64,000 nucleotides of DNA from assembly GCA_947652115.1 (NCBI GenBank), contig OX393562.1:8208813-8272812 (forward strand). Direction: 5' to 3'. The notes under the pieces were generated by a model. It saw only the letters and a list, made by a program, of their open reading frames with translations. It made no database searches and had not been told where the DNA came from. This document shows, in pieces, positions 37,898 through 50,375 of the stretch (positions are counted from its first letter, which is position 1; each line of letters begins with the position of its first letter). The translations under genes and the position numbers were made by a program. Source of the DNA: Blastomussa wellsi. Lineage: Eukaryota > Cnidaria > Anthozoa > Scleractinia > Plerogyridae.

Positions 37898-40800
37898 ATG
37901 TCAGTTTACAGCATACCGCCACCACCGCCTATGAATGTGAAAGATGATGTCTCCACCAACTGGAAATTATTTCAGCAATCGTGGCAATTTTATGCAACCG
38001 CCACCGAATTAGACACAAGCGGGTGCCCTGTGTAGTGTGATGGGAATTGAGTGCGTTAAGGTAATGAACAGCCTTACAACCCTATCTGCTGGAGACAAGA
38101 AAGATCCAGAAAAGATTCTGACCGCTTTAGCCGATCATTTCATGCCCCAAAAACATTTATTATTTGAAAGAGTCAAATTTGGATTTGCCAATCAAGGTGA
38201 ACATGAGACTATTGATCAGTATGTTGTAAGATTACGTCAATTGGCAGAGTCCTGCGAATTTGACGGTCTGTGTGAAAGTCTAATACGTGATAGATTGGTT
38301 ATAGGCACACAAGATTCAGGTACACGCGACAGGCTGCTAAGGGAACGCCCAGTTCCCAGTTTGGCAAGATGCATAGAGCCCCTTAGAGCTAGCGAACTAT
38401 CAAGAAGGCACAAAGAGCAGCTAAAAGATGTACTGCCTGACCCTGTTAATGCGGTACATGCAGCAGGCAAACAGAATTTCAGAAGAGAAAAACACAGTCA
38501 TCGTGGTCACGGAAAGAAATCAAAACATGGTAATCGTGACAAAGTTACTCCTAAGGCAGCATGTAAATTCTGTGGCATTAATCATCCGCATGATAGATCC
38601 AAATGTCCAGCTTCTGGCAAAACTTGTCTTAATTGCGGTAAACAGGGACATTTTGCAGTGAAGTGCCAAGAAAAGAAGCAAGCCTCGAGTTCTTCTACCA
38701 ACAAAGTCCATCAAACAAGCACAACGCAAGGATATGCTGAAGGAGGCAGTGATTCAGATTGTGGTTCAGAAACCGAATCCGATGAATCTATCTTCGTCAT
38801 TGAACGAGTTGGGGTCGTTAAAAGCAATATGGGCAGATCTTCATTCATGGTTCCACTTACGTTCCACACCGAGTACGCCCCTGAAGTCACACCTCAGTTG
38901 GACACTGGAGCATCGTGCAGTGCAATGTCTTACACAGACCTCCTATACATATTGCAGAATGGTGAGGTCAAGTTAGACCGTCCTGGTGGAAAGATAAGAT
39001 TGTACGATGGTCGTGTGATTGAGCCATTAGGATCTTACACATTCACAGTGAGTCTGAACAACGGCCCTAAATGCAAGCTATCCTTTGATATCTTGGAGAA
39101 TGCACCTTGGCCCATCATTGGTGGCAACACATGCATTGAACAAGGGTGGATTACTCTTGGACCAGAACAGCCTATTCACTCGCTGAGCAGTAAGCAGTAT
39201 GAACCTCTCTCATTTGACAAACTTATGAGAGACCACAATGACGTGTTCACTGGTTTGGGCTGTCTGCCTGGTGAATATCACATAGAGGTCGATCCAGAAG
39301 TCAAACCTGTTCAGCATGCTCCACGGCGGGTTCCAGTACCTCTTAAAGCAAAACTGAAAGAAAAGATTGGTGCAATGGAAAAGCAGGGCATTATCATCAG
39401 AGAAACTGAGCCGACAGACTGGATAAGCAGCCTAGTAGCAGTACAGAAACCTGGAAAGCTACGAGTGTGCATAGATCCACGAGACCTCAACCGAGCTATA
39501 AAGAGGCCAAAGTATCAAATGCCCACAGTTGAAGAAGTTTTACCAAAGCTCGCTAAAGCTAAAGTTTTCTCTGTCTTGCATGCTAAGGATGGCTTCCATC
39601 AAGTGAAGCATGACAAAGAGAGCTCCATGCTCACTTCATTCTGGACCCCATTTGGTCGGTACCGATACCTGCGAATGCCACAAGGTATCAGCAGTGCACC
39701 TGAAGAATACCAACGCCGTCAGAATGAAGCTCTCTCAGGCTTGGATGGCGTGGAAGTAATTGCAGATGACATCTTGTGCTATGGCAGTGGAGAAACTAAA
39801 GAAGACGCTCTAGTGGATCATGATCGCAATCTGTTGAGTCTGCTGGATCGTGCACGCAGTGTAAACCTTAAACTAAACAAGAAGAAGTTGAGGCTGAGGT
39901 TGAATCAGGTACCTTATATGGGTCATCTCTTCACATCAGAGGGACTTAGACCAGACCCCCAAAAAGTGGAAGCAATTGTAAACATGCCGTGTCCGGATGA
40001 CAAAAGAGCAGTTCAGCGCCTTCTAGGATGTGTCACCTACCTCTCAAGATTCATGCCGTCTCTTTCAGAAGTGTCAGAGCCTTTGCGCAAGCTAACAGAA
40101 AAACACATCCTGTTCATGTGGGAAAGTCAGCAAGAAGAGGCATTTCAAACCATCAAGAAAATGATCAGTTCCACACCAGTTCTCAAGTATTATGATGTCA
40201 CCAGTGAAACCACAATCCAGTGCGACGCATCCGAGTCCGGCTTGGGAGCAACGCTACTCCAGAATGGGCAACCCGTGGCGTTTGCTTCAAGGTAATTGTC
40301 AGCTGTAGAGCGACGTTACGCCCAGATAGAAAAGGAATGCTTGGCTATAGTTTTCGCGTGCAACCGTTTCAATCAATACTTGCAAGGTCGAGAACTAACA
40401 ACTGTGGACACCGACCACAAGCCACTGGTGCCCATATTTAAGAAGCCTTTACATTCCGCACGCAAACGGTTGCAGAGGATGCTTCTTCGACTACAGAAGT
40501 ACAATCTTCACGTAAAGGACCTTCCTGGATCACAGATGTACATCGCAGATATGTTAGGCAGAGCTTATCTTCAAATTGATCACGACAAACAGGAAAAAAT
40601 GCCAGAGTACCAGATCTTCCAGCTGAGCCAGGAACAACAGTTGTTTCAGGAAATTGATGAAATCAATCAGGTGGACTACATGCATCTATCTGAGGGTACT
40701 CATCATCAGATCAAGCAGTGCACAATCGCAGATGCTGCATTGCAAAGCCTAATGAACACAATTATGACCGGTTGGCCACAAACCAAAGAGGAAGTTCCCG

Positions 40801-42065
40801 TCTGCAGCCGCGAGTATTGGAACTACAAAGAGGAGCTGACAATTCAAGATTGAGTCCTATTTAAAGGAATTAAAGTCATCGTTCCTACTTCAATAAGATC
40901 TCAAATGATTGCAAGAGTGCATTCCAGCCACCTTGGACCTGATGCTTGTGTCCGTCGAGCCCGTGATGTGTTATTCTGGCCAGGCATGGCCATCCAAATT
41001 AAGGATCAAGTCCAACACTGTGAAGTATGCAATGACTTCTTAGCCAGGCAACAGAAAGAACCACTGATGACGCACAAGATTCCCGAAAGTCCTTGGTCAA
41101 AGGTTGGACAAGATCTATTCACTGTGGGTGGTGAGAACTATTTAGTGACTGTGGACTACTACAGCGATTATTTTGAGCTAGATTTGTTACCAGATACCAC
41201 CTCAGAATCAGTGATCAAAGCAACCAAGCGCCACTTTGCACGTCATGGTATTGCTGACATGGTGACCGACAATGGTCCGGAGTATTCCAGCACACAGTTC
41301 GCCAAGTTTGCTCGCGAATGGGAATTTCAGCACATCACCAGCTCGCCGTTACATAGTCAAAGTAATGGTAAATCAGCAGTAAAAATTTCAAAAAATCTTG
41401 TCAAAAAAGCAAAGCGAGACAACAAAGATCTGCATATGTCACTGCTAGAGTGGCGAAACACACTGGACACCAACGGACTAAGTGCTGTCCAAAAATTGAT
41501 GTCCCGAAGGACGAGAACCACCATTCCAACAGCTGAGGCATTGCTCAAGCCTGAGGTTGCAGATGGAGTCTATGACAACATCAGAAGGAAAACGCAGCAA
41601 GCCAAAGCAGCATATGACAAGCATGCAAAACCTCTGCCAGCGCTCCAAGTAGGAGAGCCAGTAAGACTTCAGCCTGCAGTGAATCCTAAAGCACCATGGG
41701 AGAAAGGATCCTGCATTGCAAAGGTTGGACCACGGTCCTACCTTGTTAAAACAGAGAGTGGAAACTTGTACCGACGAAATCGTAAGTTCCTTCGTCAAGA
41801 TTCCAGTCAAGTACCAATTCTGTCTGAGATTACCGACTGCAGTTCAACAGACCAGACTACAACTGCAGATGTGGGGATGCCGCCCAAGTCATCAGATGTC
41901 CAGTCAGATCCCAAGCAAACACAGTTGATGACGCCCAATTCTGTCTGCCCTCAGTCAAAGGTCACTGCAACAGAGGACACCGAGGCCAGCCGACCACAAC
42001 TGACTGTTACCCGAAGTGGGAGAGCTAGTGTACGCCCGTCTAAACTTAAGGATTTTGTGACATAG
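37898..42065 (+). pseudogene. Gypsy-3 Gag-Pol, several inactivating changes
   Basis: Gag starts at 37898 (MSVYSIPPPPPMNVKDD) and is frameshifted before 38037. Zinc knuckles (CKFCGINHPHDRSKC, CLNCGKQGHFAVKC), protease (QLDTGASCSAMS), reverse transcriptase (VIADDILCYG) and RNase H follow to 40295, where a TAA interrupts FASR-LSAVERRYAQ. A second in-frame stop (TGA, 40852-40854) precedes the HHCC region. The integrase keeps two Asp residues (in VTDNGPEYSS and the preceding core) but reads SNGKSAVKI where the catalytic Glu is expected, so it is inactive. With nearly identical LTRs this copy was probably mobilised by proteins made elsewhere. Confidence 0.88.
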
Positions 42066-42304
42066 AGACAATGAACTTTATTATGGCGCTATGCACATAT
42101 TGAACTGTGGACATTTGTTGAGTTAGAGCAAGAGGACATTTTATTTAACATTTATATTTGTTGAGCGAGAGCAAGAGGACACCTTACTAGACATTTTAGC
42201 CTGCTCTCTGGATAGCTTCATCTGATTGTAAAAATTATTTTCTTTTGTTTTGTTCTTGTTTCAGTTTTTTTTTTCTTTTTCATATTTTGTGTAAAAAAGG
42301 GAGA

Positions 42305-42423
42305 TGTTATATGAAGTAGTTAGTTGGCTCCCATAGTGCTTTGGGAGGTGTGATAATAAATGCATGGCTTCCTGCACGTACATCTTTCGTTGAGGTAATT
42401 TCAAGCTAGTATGCCCCAAAACA
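42305..42423 (+). repeat. Gypsy-3 3' LTR
   Basis: 119 bp, copy of 37604-37722, followed by the target duplication tacac and then the resumed DNA transposon. Confidence 0.93.
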
Positions 42424-42439
42424 TACACTTAGCCGGCGT

Positions 42440-42725
42440 TATAGTGCCTCTATATGTAGTAGCAGCTTGGTGCGAAACTCTCCAAGCGGGATACCTCTTT
42501 CTATAGCCTCGTCTCTATTGGCCATTCGAGCTTGTACCTCAGGCCTGGAAAAATCCGTGAATTCTACCCTCTCGGACATTCCGTGCAACATTTCCTCTGG
42601 TTGTCGCCCTTTTTACCCCAAGGGTATCAGCAAGTCCTTGAGATTGTCTTCGTCTTCATCCTCGAACACCCTAACAATGCGTTCTCTGTGCTCGAGCGGG
42701 ATTCTGTTTCGTCGTGGCGACATTT
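42440..42725 (-). pseudogene. N-terminal fragment of a Tc1/IS630-like transposase
   Basis: From the ATG near 42722: MSPRRNRIPLEHRERIVRVF then DEDEDNLKDL, a typical first helix-turn-helix of this transposase group, then in an adjacent frame TLGVKRATTRGNVARNVREG, a second helix. The catalytic domain is absent. This identifies the class of the surrounding TIR element. A stop after the first part and a frame change show that it is a relic. Confidence 0.6.
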
Positions 42726-42838
42726 CGTCTCGCACTGGCTGCTACAGCGAGTCTTAGTACAGTACTGGATCAACCAAACTGAAAAAAAAACTGCCATTTT
42801 ATGTGCTTTTTGTGTGTTATCAATTTCGTCCCCAGAGT

Positions 42839-42913
42839 CAACGGGCTCCTCGGTCAGCGGTTGGGTCGCCAGGGTTAACCTGGCGACCCAACCGCTGACC
42901 GAGGAGCCCGTTG
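42839..42913. repeat. Perfect 35-bp palindromic hairpin (foldback MITE)
   Basis: Left arm 42839-42873 (CAACGGGCTCCTCGGTCAGC and onward) and right arm 42879-42913 are exact reverse complements with a 5-base centre (GTTAA). The symmetry continues outward as CCCAGAG/CTCTGGG with one mismatch, giving a hairpin of about 43 bp. It sits inside the DNA transposon remnant. Confidence 0.9.
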
Positions 42914-43362
42914 TCTCTGGGAACGAGATTGGTGTGTCATAATGCTGTGAAAAGTTACATAACCCTCTTTGTATTGCTAGGCACAAGGTCAGACAAGAAA
43001 TTTCCTTGAAATAATGAGGATTATATTATTTTTAGTTGATTCACACTATTGTTTTTCAATCAGTGTGCTAAAAATGTAAATAAATTTTATATTCACGCTA
43101 ATGACTTTATATTGTCTCACTTGAATCTTCGTTTCTTCCCAATGATATAAATATTCACGCAGATGAAAGTTTTTTTCATTGAATGCCAAAGACCAAAAAT
43201 GCAATTGAATGCCAAAAATTATGCAAAATTCACAAATAAATGTACATTTCGCGTAAATGGTTGCCGCTTCGTGTAAATGAATGTATATTCGTTTTATTGA
43301 CTAACGATTGGCGCAAATGAAAGCGTGTTTTGCCGTAATGAACAGCAAAAGGTGTAAAACAG

Positions 43363-43527
43363 ATAGATTCCATGTTGCCGTGTGTCTTCACAAAAGACGT
43401 AAAAATGTGGTAAGAACATCAGTGACACACTCGGCTATCGCCTCTTGAACTACGGTTTTGTTCTTACCACATTTTGACGTCATCAGTGATCTATTACTGA
43501 ACAGACGCACGGCAACATGGAATCTAT
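43363..43527. repeat. Hairpin MITE of about 165 bp
   Basis: Ends ATAGATTCCATGTTGCCG / CGGCAACATGGAATCTAT, with an internal inverted pair GTAAxAATGTGGTAAGAAC / GTTCTTACCACATTTTGAC. No coding capacity. Confidence 0.85.
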
Positions 43528-43782
43528 TTGTTAAGTATACTGAAGAGAAAACCAAGTTCAATAATCATTCTGTCGTCCTATCATTGTGCTCGGTTTTGGC
43601 CTTGAAGGAGTTGCAAATCGTTCTCTGACAGCTCTAGAAACGAGCTGCCACTTTTCTTAAAAGTGAACAGAACTATTTATTATATGCATTATATGCAGCA
43701 AACTCCTCCTGAAAAGCGTCCCTTGAATTTTCGATGTGGTACAGTTTAACATTTGTCTGTCGCTCAGGCCGTCAGCGTTCGG

Positions 43783-44030
43783 TTAATTATCAGCATGTCC
43801 AGAATACAAATGTTCCTTTCTCCATTTAATTCTTCTATTCTGAAACCAAATCTTCACTTGAGTTTCGGAGAGAGTTAACTCTCTGGCAAGACGTTCTCTT
43901 TCTGTACCAACAAGATATTGCTGCCTGTCAAACGCGGACTCCAGTCGCTTTAACTGATCTGAGGTGAATATGGTTCGTTTACGACGCTTCTTAGTTTCTG
44001 GTTTATCCCTCAGTCCTACCGCCAGGCTAC
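43783..44030 (-). CDS. noto: Not/noto-class homeobox gene, exon 2 (homeodomain)
   Basis: Encodes the last 82 residues of a 202-residue transcription factor. The homeodomain occupies residues 135-194 of the joined protein, with [13 protein letters not shown] in helix 1 and [11 protein letters not shown] in helix 3; Gln50 is present. The segment [13 protein letters not shown] is characteristic of Not/Noto homeodomains, axial and notochord regulators in chordates that are also found in cnidarians. The acceptor is CTTTTGTCAG|GTAGCC at 44030/44031; the phase (G|GT) matches the exon 1 donor exactly. The stop is at 43783. The protein ends 6 residues after the homeodomain region, as is common in this group. 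The downstream 43528-43782 is likely 3' UTR. Confidence 0.85.
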
Positions 44031-46541
44031 CTGACAAAAGCGGAGACAAAGCCGTCGTTACTAATATTTCTAACAAATTAATGAATTTCCACATACGGCC
44101 GCTCTCATGTGGCTTTGATAGCTCAGTTGGTAGAGCACTGCACCGGTAACGTAGAGGCCGTGGGTTTGAATCCCGTTCATAGCCTGAAATTTTCTTTTCA
44201 GGTCTTTGTTCCAGTAGTGTTATGGCTGCATTCGCATAAAAACCATAACTAATTTTTCTGTCTCTTTTTGAAAACTGATAATCGCTGCAAGCGAGAATAA
44301 AACATCAAAGTTCAGAATCCTCATATGAATGAAAATTCCTTCTTCTGGTCAGTTGGATTTGAGGTTTAAAATCACAGCACTTTTAATTTTGGCAAGGTGT
44401 TTCCTCTTGAGGTCTTGAGTGCAAGTCTTGCTAAGTTAATTAGGCGACTTTATAGCCGGTTTAACACACGCTGTATACTCACATCGCCATGTGTTGTTGG
44501 GTATTAATTATAATGCTACATAATATACTATATGAGGTAAGGATTAGCTCACACTTGGCGGGTTTTTTTTACGAGTTGTGTGTACAAGTACAACACTTCG
44601 TGTTTTTAACTTATTTGCCGACAGCACTTGTTGGGCAAAGCATCGATTCTCTAACTTGCAATAACTGAGCACCGATTTGTATAAATTAAACTAGCACTTC
44701 TCACTGAGAACGAAAGTGCTGCCGCTAACACTGTACAAAGACATGCATCGCAGGCTTGTTCTAAATAACTTTTTCTTCGACGCACATAACTATTTACTTA
44801 TCAGGAAAATTTAAGTTGCTTTGGAAGTACCGGTAAGCTACGAGACAAGTTTGAAACCCAAAATTCCCACGCGTCGCAGAAAAAAAATAACTCGTATAAC
44901 AGTATATCGTATTTCAACCTGATTATTCAAATTTGTCAAGGTTTTACCCAACACCGCTTCTAAATCAGATATTATGAAGACAATGACAAAATAAAACTAA
45001 AAAAGATGATAGAAAATTATTTACATAAACACTGACGATGACAACACGCAAAGCAAAACAAATGTTTAGTCTCAAATGATCACGTAAACTTTTCTTATTA
45101 CACGGATAAACATTTGAAGACAACAGCTAACATACTGTAGTAATTTCCAACATCAGTTGACAAAATCTATTTTCTATCTTCTGTTCATCGCTTAACGACA
45201 TCGATTTCCTCTTTTTCGGTGTGGGTTTGCTTCCTCTATTTTGAACCCCCAAATAGTGTTTCGTATTTGCAAGAAGAGAGAAATATCGTCTTGAAATACA
45301 AAGGATGGGCGTGCGAGACGTCATTTAAAACACTTTATAAAGTCTTCATAAACGCAAGCCTATGATTGGATAACATTCAGTTCCTTGAAGAAAACGGTCG
45401 TCGATTGGCTACTACCAAAATATCCCGGATATGAACCAGAGAAATCTCAAATGCTTCCAGAATATGTCTGTTGCCCCTAATGGGGCAGCAACTACGGATT
45501 TTGACAATCAAACCTTGGTTTTCTAATGATTAAAGACACCGATGTTTTAAAAATCAGTCCCATTTTGAAACTAAACTCGGATTTTCAAAACATCAAACTG
45601 ATTTTCCAAACTAAATTCTAATTTTTAATACGTGAATGTTCCTTTGGAGCGCCAGACCATTTTCTGTGGCAAATTTTCTAGCATGGCCTCACAGTTTACA
45701 AATTATCTGAATTTTTTCTCTCTTTATAATTTCCTCTGATGTTTGCAGCATTCAGCAAATGACATGGTGAGTCACTTTCTGTTTGTCACATTAATGAGTT
45801 GTTATTCAGAGTCTGATTGGTGGCTTTTGGCGGGTGTTTGTCGGTTGAGGTGGAATACGCTTGACGGAACTGACAATGTATTAAATACAATTTATAAGTT
45901 GAGAGAAAAAAAATAATGAGAAACTCAGAGGATTTTTTTATCGTGATTAGTTTGCTAATTTGTTGTTGCTTCCAACAAGTCATGAATAAATTAACGAACA
46001 ATTACTCGAAAAGTGTGCGAAGAGAACAATGAGCGTTAAAATTCAATTCAAATACAAGGGAGAAATCGCAAAGCTTATTTTTAATCAGTTTAACGCAGTG
46101 CGCAGTAATTTAATTTTGTTTGAAAAATACCAATAAAATCCGCAACCTTTATTTTTTAGTATGTTGCAAACGTGTATGAATCTAATATTCTGATTAAACT
46201 GGGCTTATACCCTATTCAGACCAAAGCTAATTAAAACACGATTAAAGGCCATTTAGTTAAACACGGTTTAAAATTATTTTCTTCATATAAGTTGCTACCT
46301 GATGTTTGTCGACTTAAAATTTAGCACAATGAAAACAAAAAATAGAGCTTACTTGAACCCTAAAAAAAATGTAAAATTTCAATCTTTCAGTATTCTGATG
46401 CTGACTTTCATTTTGTTAAAAGTAGTTTCATTAATCATGCTTTGTGGTGTGAGTGGAGTGTTATTTTTTTTTACCGCGGAGAGAAGCTGGAAAAAAGAAG
46501 CTTAAAAATGAATCAGTATTTGCGGCTGTAATTTGACTTAC
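44031..46541 (-). other. Intron of the noto-class gene
   Basis: 2511 bp between donor CAAG|GTAAGT (46542/46541) and acceptor TTTGTCAG (44031). It contains a tRNA-derived SINE in the opposite orientation and otherwise no recognisable gene; short open frames in it lack support. Confidence 0.8.
44111..44320 (+). repeat. tRNA-derived SINE
   Basis: A tRNA-like head (44111-44184) with box A TAGCTCAGTTGGTAGAGC, box B GGTTTGAATCC and acceptor arms GGCT/AGCC. It is followed by CCTGAAATTTTCTTTTCAGG, a small hairpin seen after the head, and a non-tRNA body. The anticodon stem has a mismatch, position 33 is not T, and box B is altered, so it is not a working tRNA gene. Confidence 0.7.
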
Positions 46542-46902
46542 CTTGCTGTCTGGTGTACGATGTTTCATTGAACGGGAAAAAAAACTGCTGACCCGGCAGA
46601 TAGTGTGTCGATGGAATATAAAATCCTGAGGGCCTTGAAATGACACCGAATGCAGATGGAACAAATGCGGAACGCTCGTTTTTGGAGTATAGCCGTGGAT
46701 CTCCTTGCATTTGTAACAGCGAGCTGGCTTGCAATCGCAAATGCGATTCACTTGGGTTTTGGTACGAAAGAGGTTCTTGGCAAACATGGCCACTGTTCCT
46801 ATCATCCACGCACCTCGGGTTAGGACAAGAGCAGTAAGAACGCAACGAAGGCGGGTAAACACTACCCGGCTGCATTCTGTACATAGAACGCATTTCACTC
46901 AT
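46542..46902 (-). CDS. noto: Not/noto-class homeobox gene, exon 1
   Basis: Starts MSEMRSMYRMQPGSVYPPSL and runs 120 codons plus one base to the donor AG|GTAAGT. The N-terminal region is Ser/Pro/Tyr-rich with several Cys (SYCSCPNPRC) and no recognised domain, as usual outside the homeodomain. Joined to exon 2 it gives 609 coding bases with no stop, which supports the two-exon model. No clear Eh1 repressor motif is visible. The upstream sequence to about 47260 is presumably promoter; I see no definite TATA box. Confidence 0.75.
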
Positions 46903-49900
46903 TTCAAATAAGAGTTCGGATTTAAGAAAATAATTCTTTCTTGATTCTCTCCAACCAGTGCTTTGTGAACGTCCGAGTGGAGAGTAATTGAGTAGCCGTA
47001 TTTATCGAAAATTGTTGCCAGACAACTTGAAAGTTCTTACAAACACGCTAGCAACTTATTCAATCTATTTATCAAAAAACTCGGCAAGCTACACCATTGT
47101 AAGGCATTAATTGCGATGAAAAACTTTTTTTATGAAAATTATAAACGCATCAGTTCCCGGGATCTATTAGATTAAGCCTTTGTAACTATTCGGTTCTCTC
47201 AAAACGTAAACGGTTACGTTTCAAACACGTGCTTTTCGGAGCTGTAAGTGCGCGCTTAAAGGGACTATTTCCTTGTATAAATGTTTGCTCCTTTTTACCA
47301 ATCTTGCCATTATTTAATGTTTATCCATGTACTTGTCATTTGGTTTAACACTGATCCATTAGGATAATGTCCTAATTTTTCCCGTAGGACAAACTAATTT
47401 AACACAAGGAACCAAAGCAAAAGGAATTACATGGATTCGATCGAACGGAGAAACCCTTAAGATGCTCCCAAATATAGGAACAGGTGCACATGGCAATGCT
47501 GCTTGCATGTTTTATTCCATATGTAGCAGAAGGAAAAGAAAGGAAGTGAAGTTTTGCCATGCTGCCCTAACGAAAGAAAACAATTTCAGCGTTTTCATGC
47601 GACTATCCAATTGGATATAGTACGAACAAGTGATTAAAAAAGTCCTAAAGTGGTCAAAGTCAAGTACTTATGAATTAGCGTCGTCCATATCGAAGTCGGT
47701 TGGTTTTAATTGAATAATGGTAAGGCATGTTCCACTGGTTAGCAAAGACAATACAAATTTATTGCTTTGTGAGAACAATAAAATGAACTTAGAGTGTGAA
47801 ATCAAGGAAGTCGAGGGCTAAGATTATTCCTTTTACAATAAAGATAAACAACTCATTGGGCGCTTGTTAAGTAATAATTGTTAATTCAAAATTTCATACC
47901 CCTTTTCTTATGTAACGCTTTGGCTTCCTGTGCGGTCGACTTAACCTACTTTCAAGAAAAATTTTTAGTGCTTTTTGTTTTCACGAATAAATCACTTGAA
48001 GTCATTTGTTGGCCCTTGTCATATGCTACTTGGAATTTAGTTTTGAGATTTCCCCGCGTAATATTATCTTTTCTCCAGTCCAATATGAAGTAATAAAATG
48101 AGTCAGCTGAGATGTTGCTTTCCTCCCCCTGCGGGTAACGTGTTAAGAAGATATGATCAGCGATCAAGTATTGTACATGGAAATAATTACTTTTCTTCAC
48201 GTGGTTAGAAGTTCCGTTTTGGGTGGTTAATGTACAAAATGAATTTGAGATTTCTTCTATTATGACCTGGAGTCAACATAAAGAATATCTAATTGCCAAA
48301 CAAATTAGAAACTATATTCTTATTTCGCGACGCCTTTCACTTATTTCAGCGATGGGGTTAGGCTTGTTAATATAGCCTTGTAATCAAAATAAAATTACTT
48401 GTGCCTTCAAATTAGTAAAAAGAAATGATTAAAAGGTAGAAAAGTTCTATACAAGGAAAAATATAGACAGGAAGGCGGTAGCCAAGGAGAGTCAATTTCT
48501 TTTGAAAGAATGTGTCATTGTGTACGACAATGGAAATAATGCAGTTAAATGCTTCAATTACTTCAACCGAAGCTCCACAGAAGACAAAAAAACCTTTCAC
48601 TACGCAGATATTCAACAAAGCAATAATCTATTCACTGGACACAATTAATTTTAAATCAGAGCTGGAAGATTTCTCGTTGGAAAACTGATTAATAAGAATT
48701 AAAGCTATAAAAACAACAGGGAAAATATTACCAATGATAAGAAACCCGAAATTAAAAAGAAATTTCAGTCCATTGAAAAATAACTTCTCGTTTGTTGAGA
48801 AGCATCCTCAGCATTTATCACGGATTTATCACGATCATGAAGAGAAATCCTTCACTTCAATTTGGCATTGTGCAAAAGCAACTGATTATATAAGTCGGGC
48901 TGGCCCAGTTTGCCGAGATCTCGGCACGTTTATTAAAAGTATCAGAAAACAACTTCATGGTTAGCCGCCAGCCTGGGCTGAACCTGTTCCATGTAAACGC
49001 GCTCGCCAGGACAGCCCCCATTAACGGCCAGCGTTGTCGCGTTTCGCTTTGGAGCAATTTCTATTTAGTACATTAAAGGATAGCCGATTACATCGAAGCT
49101 CAACCCATCACAGTTCGCTTATCATCTCTGCAATACCCAGCTGTTCATAACAACTTCGCTCAGTTGGTCTATCCAGTGTGACGAAGGTAAGAAAAAGGCG
49201 AACAGAATCCTGTGTGTATTGGAACCAGGCAAACACGTGACCAGTTCATCAAGACACAAGCTTATACAAGCCTCGTACACCCAATTGCATGCTGAATACG
49301 CCAGCGTAGCGTGGTCGCCACACACACATAGTAGTGTCTTCTATGCTTGAGGCACTGAACTGGAAACGCCGCATAACCGTGACAAGTGTTCTAAAAATGT
49401 TCTATAAATCAGTAATGCACTCGTCAATATATCCTTCCCACCGAAATAACGCGACAATTTCCTAACGTGGCTGTTAAAACGGAAAAGCCAAGTGTGGCGT
49501 CTGCCAATGTGCATGATGATTCATCAGCAAAACGACTATTCCATCACAAGCCATTCAAACTTCCCTGCCAGACTAATTTTTGAAACGCTGCAAATTGAAA
49601 TCCAATTATATAACGAACAGTTTTTTTAGCCCCAAGAAAATTTGAATATCACCTCATTCAATCCGCTAAAATCATTCTCAGGCTTAGGGCTGGCTCTCCC
49701 AATAAAGAACAGATGACATTAATCATTACATTTTCTAACACCTCTTTAAGGTGGCTCCGTAGTAATTCCGAGCGAATTCGTCATTGCCAAACTTTATGTC
49801 ATAACTTTTTCGGGTTTTTCTCCTATCATTCAGTAATAATATAATTATATTTGATTTAACTGATTGGCGTTTTCATAGCCCCACCTTTTTGAAAAAAATC

Positions 49901-50375
49901 GCACCCAGCAAAAAAAAATTGCAGATATATTTTTGTTAAGTTTCTAGAATCAGCGTGTATTAACTTAATACACATCATAGCCAAGTTTCAAGAAAATCGT
50001 TGGAGCAGAATTGCGGAAATCTTAGTCTCTTCTATTCAGCTTTATCATTGTTTTATATTTTCTGTACTTCATAATCTTTGACGAAACAAGCCACAAGCCC
50101 AATTCGGTGAGAAGCCTTGCCAATGCTTGCTAAGTTAGAGTGCCAAGCCGATTGTCGATCGTCTAAACTGTTAAAAAGTATTCGCTAGTTATGTAAAGTA
50201 TACGCTATTTCTGCAAACATAATAAAAGGGTCGTTAACCTCCTCAGACCTTCAAAGTTGCCTTTTACAACATTACTCAAAAACTATACCCCCGTTTTATG
50301 TCATACCTCCTCCGCATGAATTTCAAGATGATAAAATAATTTTGCATCGATTTTTGCTGCTGTACCATGCTGCGA
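46903..50375. other. Intergenic region, nothing recognised
   Basis: About 3.5 kb upstream of the homeobox gene. No open frame has protein-like composition or recognisable motifs. It may hold regulatory sequence of the homeobox gene; nothing specific can be supported. Confidence 0.5.

Larger units (their letters stand above)
37604..42423 (+). mobile_element. Gypsy-3: Ty3/gypsy element with near-identical LTRs but dead proteins
   Basis: 4820 bp, 119-bp LTRs (37604-37722 and 42305-42423) starting TGTTATATGAAG and differing at one base. It is flanked by the 5-bp duplication tacac (37599-37603, 42424-42428). The primer-binding site TGGTGTCAGAAG follows at 37723. The polypurine tract AAAAAAGGGAGA precedes the 3' LTR. 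Confidence 0.95.
37306..43321. mobile_element. Degenerate TIR DNA transposon carrying gypsy-3
   Basis: Inverted repeats of about 200 bp at 37306-37530 and 43120-43321 share GCAAATGAATGTATATTCGT, the TTGCCGCTTC block and CCAAAAATGCAATTGAATGC. Without gypsy-3 the element is about 1.2 kb. Internally it holds only the first part of a Tc1/IS630-like transposase on the minus strand, so it is non-autonomous. CAAATGAA motifs recur inside the repeats and may be transposase sites. Confidence 0.75.

Noticed and set aside
42467..42986. Open frames on both strands over the 35-bp palindrome
   Set aside because: The palindrome gives mirror peptides; only the minus-strand HTH fragment has family signatures.
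44111..44184. A functional tRNA gene
   Set aside because: Box A is good, but box B has T for C, the anticodon stem has a mismatch, position 33 is not T, and a SINE-like body follows. Called a SINE head.
46903..50375. Several 60-80 codon open frames
   Set aside because: No motif, no protein-like composition, no splice or promoter context; expected by chance in 3.5 kb.
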